The notes beneath the pieces are model-generated. The model was not told the DNA's origin and did not search any database. It saw only the letters and a program-made list of their open reading frames with translations. This document shows positions 4,331 to 5,176 of a stretch of 5,176 nucleotides of DNA, piece after piece. Numbering within the stretch: the stretch's first letter is position 1; every line of letters begins with the position of its first letter. The DNA lies in the NCBI GenBank assembly GCA_945787595.1, contig CALZJV010000470.1, forward strand, positions 1-5,176, given 5' to 3'. Origin of the DNA: an uncultured Desulfobacterales bacterium (GTDB taxonomy: Bacteria; Desulfobacterota; Desulfobacteria; Desulfobacterales; JAFDCJ01). A program made the position numbers and the translations under genes.

Positions 4331-5176
4331 TCAGTCTTTAAAAGCTTCTTTCTGGATGCCGTATTTGACCATCAGTTTGTTCAACTGGCGGGAACTGATG
4401 CCGGCAACTTGCGCGGCACGATTGACCCGGCCTTTGCTGCGAGTGAACAGCGCCTTGAGATACTGGCGTTCAAAGTCTTCGATGACATGCCTGCGGGCTT
4501 CTGCTAGCGGAAGGTGGTCCTGGACCGGTAACACGGCATGCGGATTACCGCATTCGAAAAGCCCGGCGGGGAAACTCTCGGGTGTCAGCACCTTTGTCGT
4601 TTCCAGAATACAGGCCCGTTCCATCACGTTTTCCAGTTCGCGGATGTTGCCGGGCCACGGGTAGTTGCTGAAAGCCTCCAGAACATGCGGATGGACAGAA
4701 TGGATGTTCTTCTCATGTCTTTGCCTCAGCTTTTTCAAAAACACTTCAACAATCTTTGAAATATCCTCAGCGCGCTCCCTGAGCGGGGGTATTTCAACCG
4801 GAAACACGTTCAAACGGTAAAAAAGATCTTTTCTGAACTCGCCCCGTTCGCTCATCCCGGCAAGATCGGCGTTGGTGGCGGTAATCACCCGGGCGTCGGT
4901 ATGCAAGACCTCTTCACCACCGACCCGGCTAAAGGTGTCGTCCTGCAGCACCTGCAACAGCTTGATCTGGGCCCGCGGCGTAATCGTGCCGATTTCATCC
5001 AAGAAGATAGTGCCGCCGCTGGCCAGTTCAAATTTACCCAGTTTTTTGCGCACAGCGCCTGTAAAAGCCCCTTTTTCATGCCCGAAAAGCTCGCTTTCCA
5101 GAAGCGTGTCCGGAATTGCGCCGCAGTGCACACTGATAAACGCATTATCACAGCGGTTGCTATGCAGATGGATCAT
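4331..5176 (-). CDS. Sigma-54-dependent transcriptional activator (NtrC family), C-terminal part; 5' end beyond window
   Basis: This protein opens sigma-54 promoters using ATP hydrolysis. The visible 281 residues begin inside the AAA+ domain. The Met encoded at the edge is internal, since the family has about 150 or more residues before this point, including Walker A. Visible motifs are the sigma-54-contacting loop GAFTGA (36-41), Walker B 'GTIFLDEIG' (55-63), sensor I 'ITATNADL' (98-105), arginine fingers in '[22 protein letters not shown]' region (114-135), and sensor II '[10 protein letters not shown]' (172-181). A Fis-type helix-turn-helix closes the protein (about 232-274: '[20 protein letters not shown]', 249-268). 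The AAA+ core looks fully active. 'SVHCGAIP' (15-22) has His where Asn is usual. The N-terminal sensor domain (receiver, PAS, GAF or other) cannot be seen. The gene is immediately upstream of, and co-directional with, the putative sigma-54-controlled hsp20 operon. Confidence 0.97.
   Translation of the reverse strand: MIHLHSNRCDNAFISVHCGAIPDTLLESELFGHEKGAFTGAVRKKLGKFELASGGTIFLDEIGTITPRAQIKLLQVLQDDTFSRVGGEEVLHTDARVITATNADLAGMSERGEFRKDLFYRLNVFPVEIPPLRERAEDISKIVEVFLKKLRQRHEKNIHSVHPHVLEAFSNYPWPGNIRELENVMERACILETTKVLTPESFPAGLFECGNPHAVLPVQDHLPLAEARRHVIEDFERQYLKALFTRSKGRVNRAAQVAGISSRQLNKLMVKYGIQKEAFKD

Noticed and set aside
4278..4664. 128-codon plus-strand open frame
   Set aside because: It is antisense to the well-supported sigma-54 activator, has no ribosome binding site or family motif, and is a shadow of that gene's codon pattern.

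Overview
All well-supported genes in this window are on the minus strand, so the biology reads from right to left. The mix of families points to a Gram-negative bacterium of moderate G+C, most likely a sulfate reducer or relative in Desulfobacterota. The mix is an NtrC-type sigma-54 activator with a Fis-like helix-turn-helix, a tandem set of divergent Hsp20 proteins, a UPF0316 membrane protein, a stand-alone eRF1-like protein and a CBS-type MgtE. The organism assignment is an inference from family resemblance, not from a marker gene.

Layout in transcription order: (1) 5176-4331, the C-terminal part of a sigma-54-dependent activator (AAA+ and Fis-type HTH), cut by the window edge. (2) 4330-3910, a gene-free regulatory region. 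It holds four GAAY-N5-RTTC dyads, a possible IHF site, and a near-consensus -24/-12 (sigma-54) promoter aimed at the heat-shock genes. (3) 3909-2427, three small heat-shock protein genes in a row, each with a strong Shine-Dalgarno sequence. A large hairpin lies between the first and second, and a Rho-independent-type terminator follows the third. (4) 2334-2005, a gene-free stretch with candidate promoters and no convincing gene. (5) 2004-1, a second probable operon: a UPF0316 (DUF5698/DUF2179) membrane protein, an eRF1-like stand-alone protein, and the cytosolic N-terminal half of an MgtE magnesium transporter cut by the left edge.

The most notable point is the first transcription unit. The activator, a cluster of matched dyads about 60-200 bp upstream of the -24 element, and a -24/-12 promoter together suggest that a three-member small heat-shock chaperone operon is switched on by sigma-54, probably by the adjacent activator. 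The signal sensed would be set by the activator's N-terminal domain, which lies outside the window. The second operon may link magnesium supply with a translation-associated factor; this is a hypothesis only.
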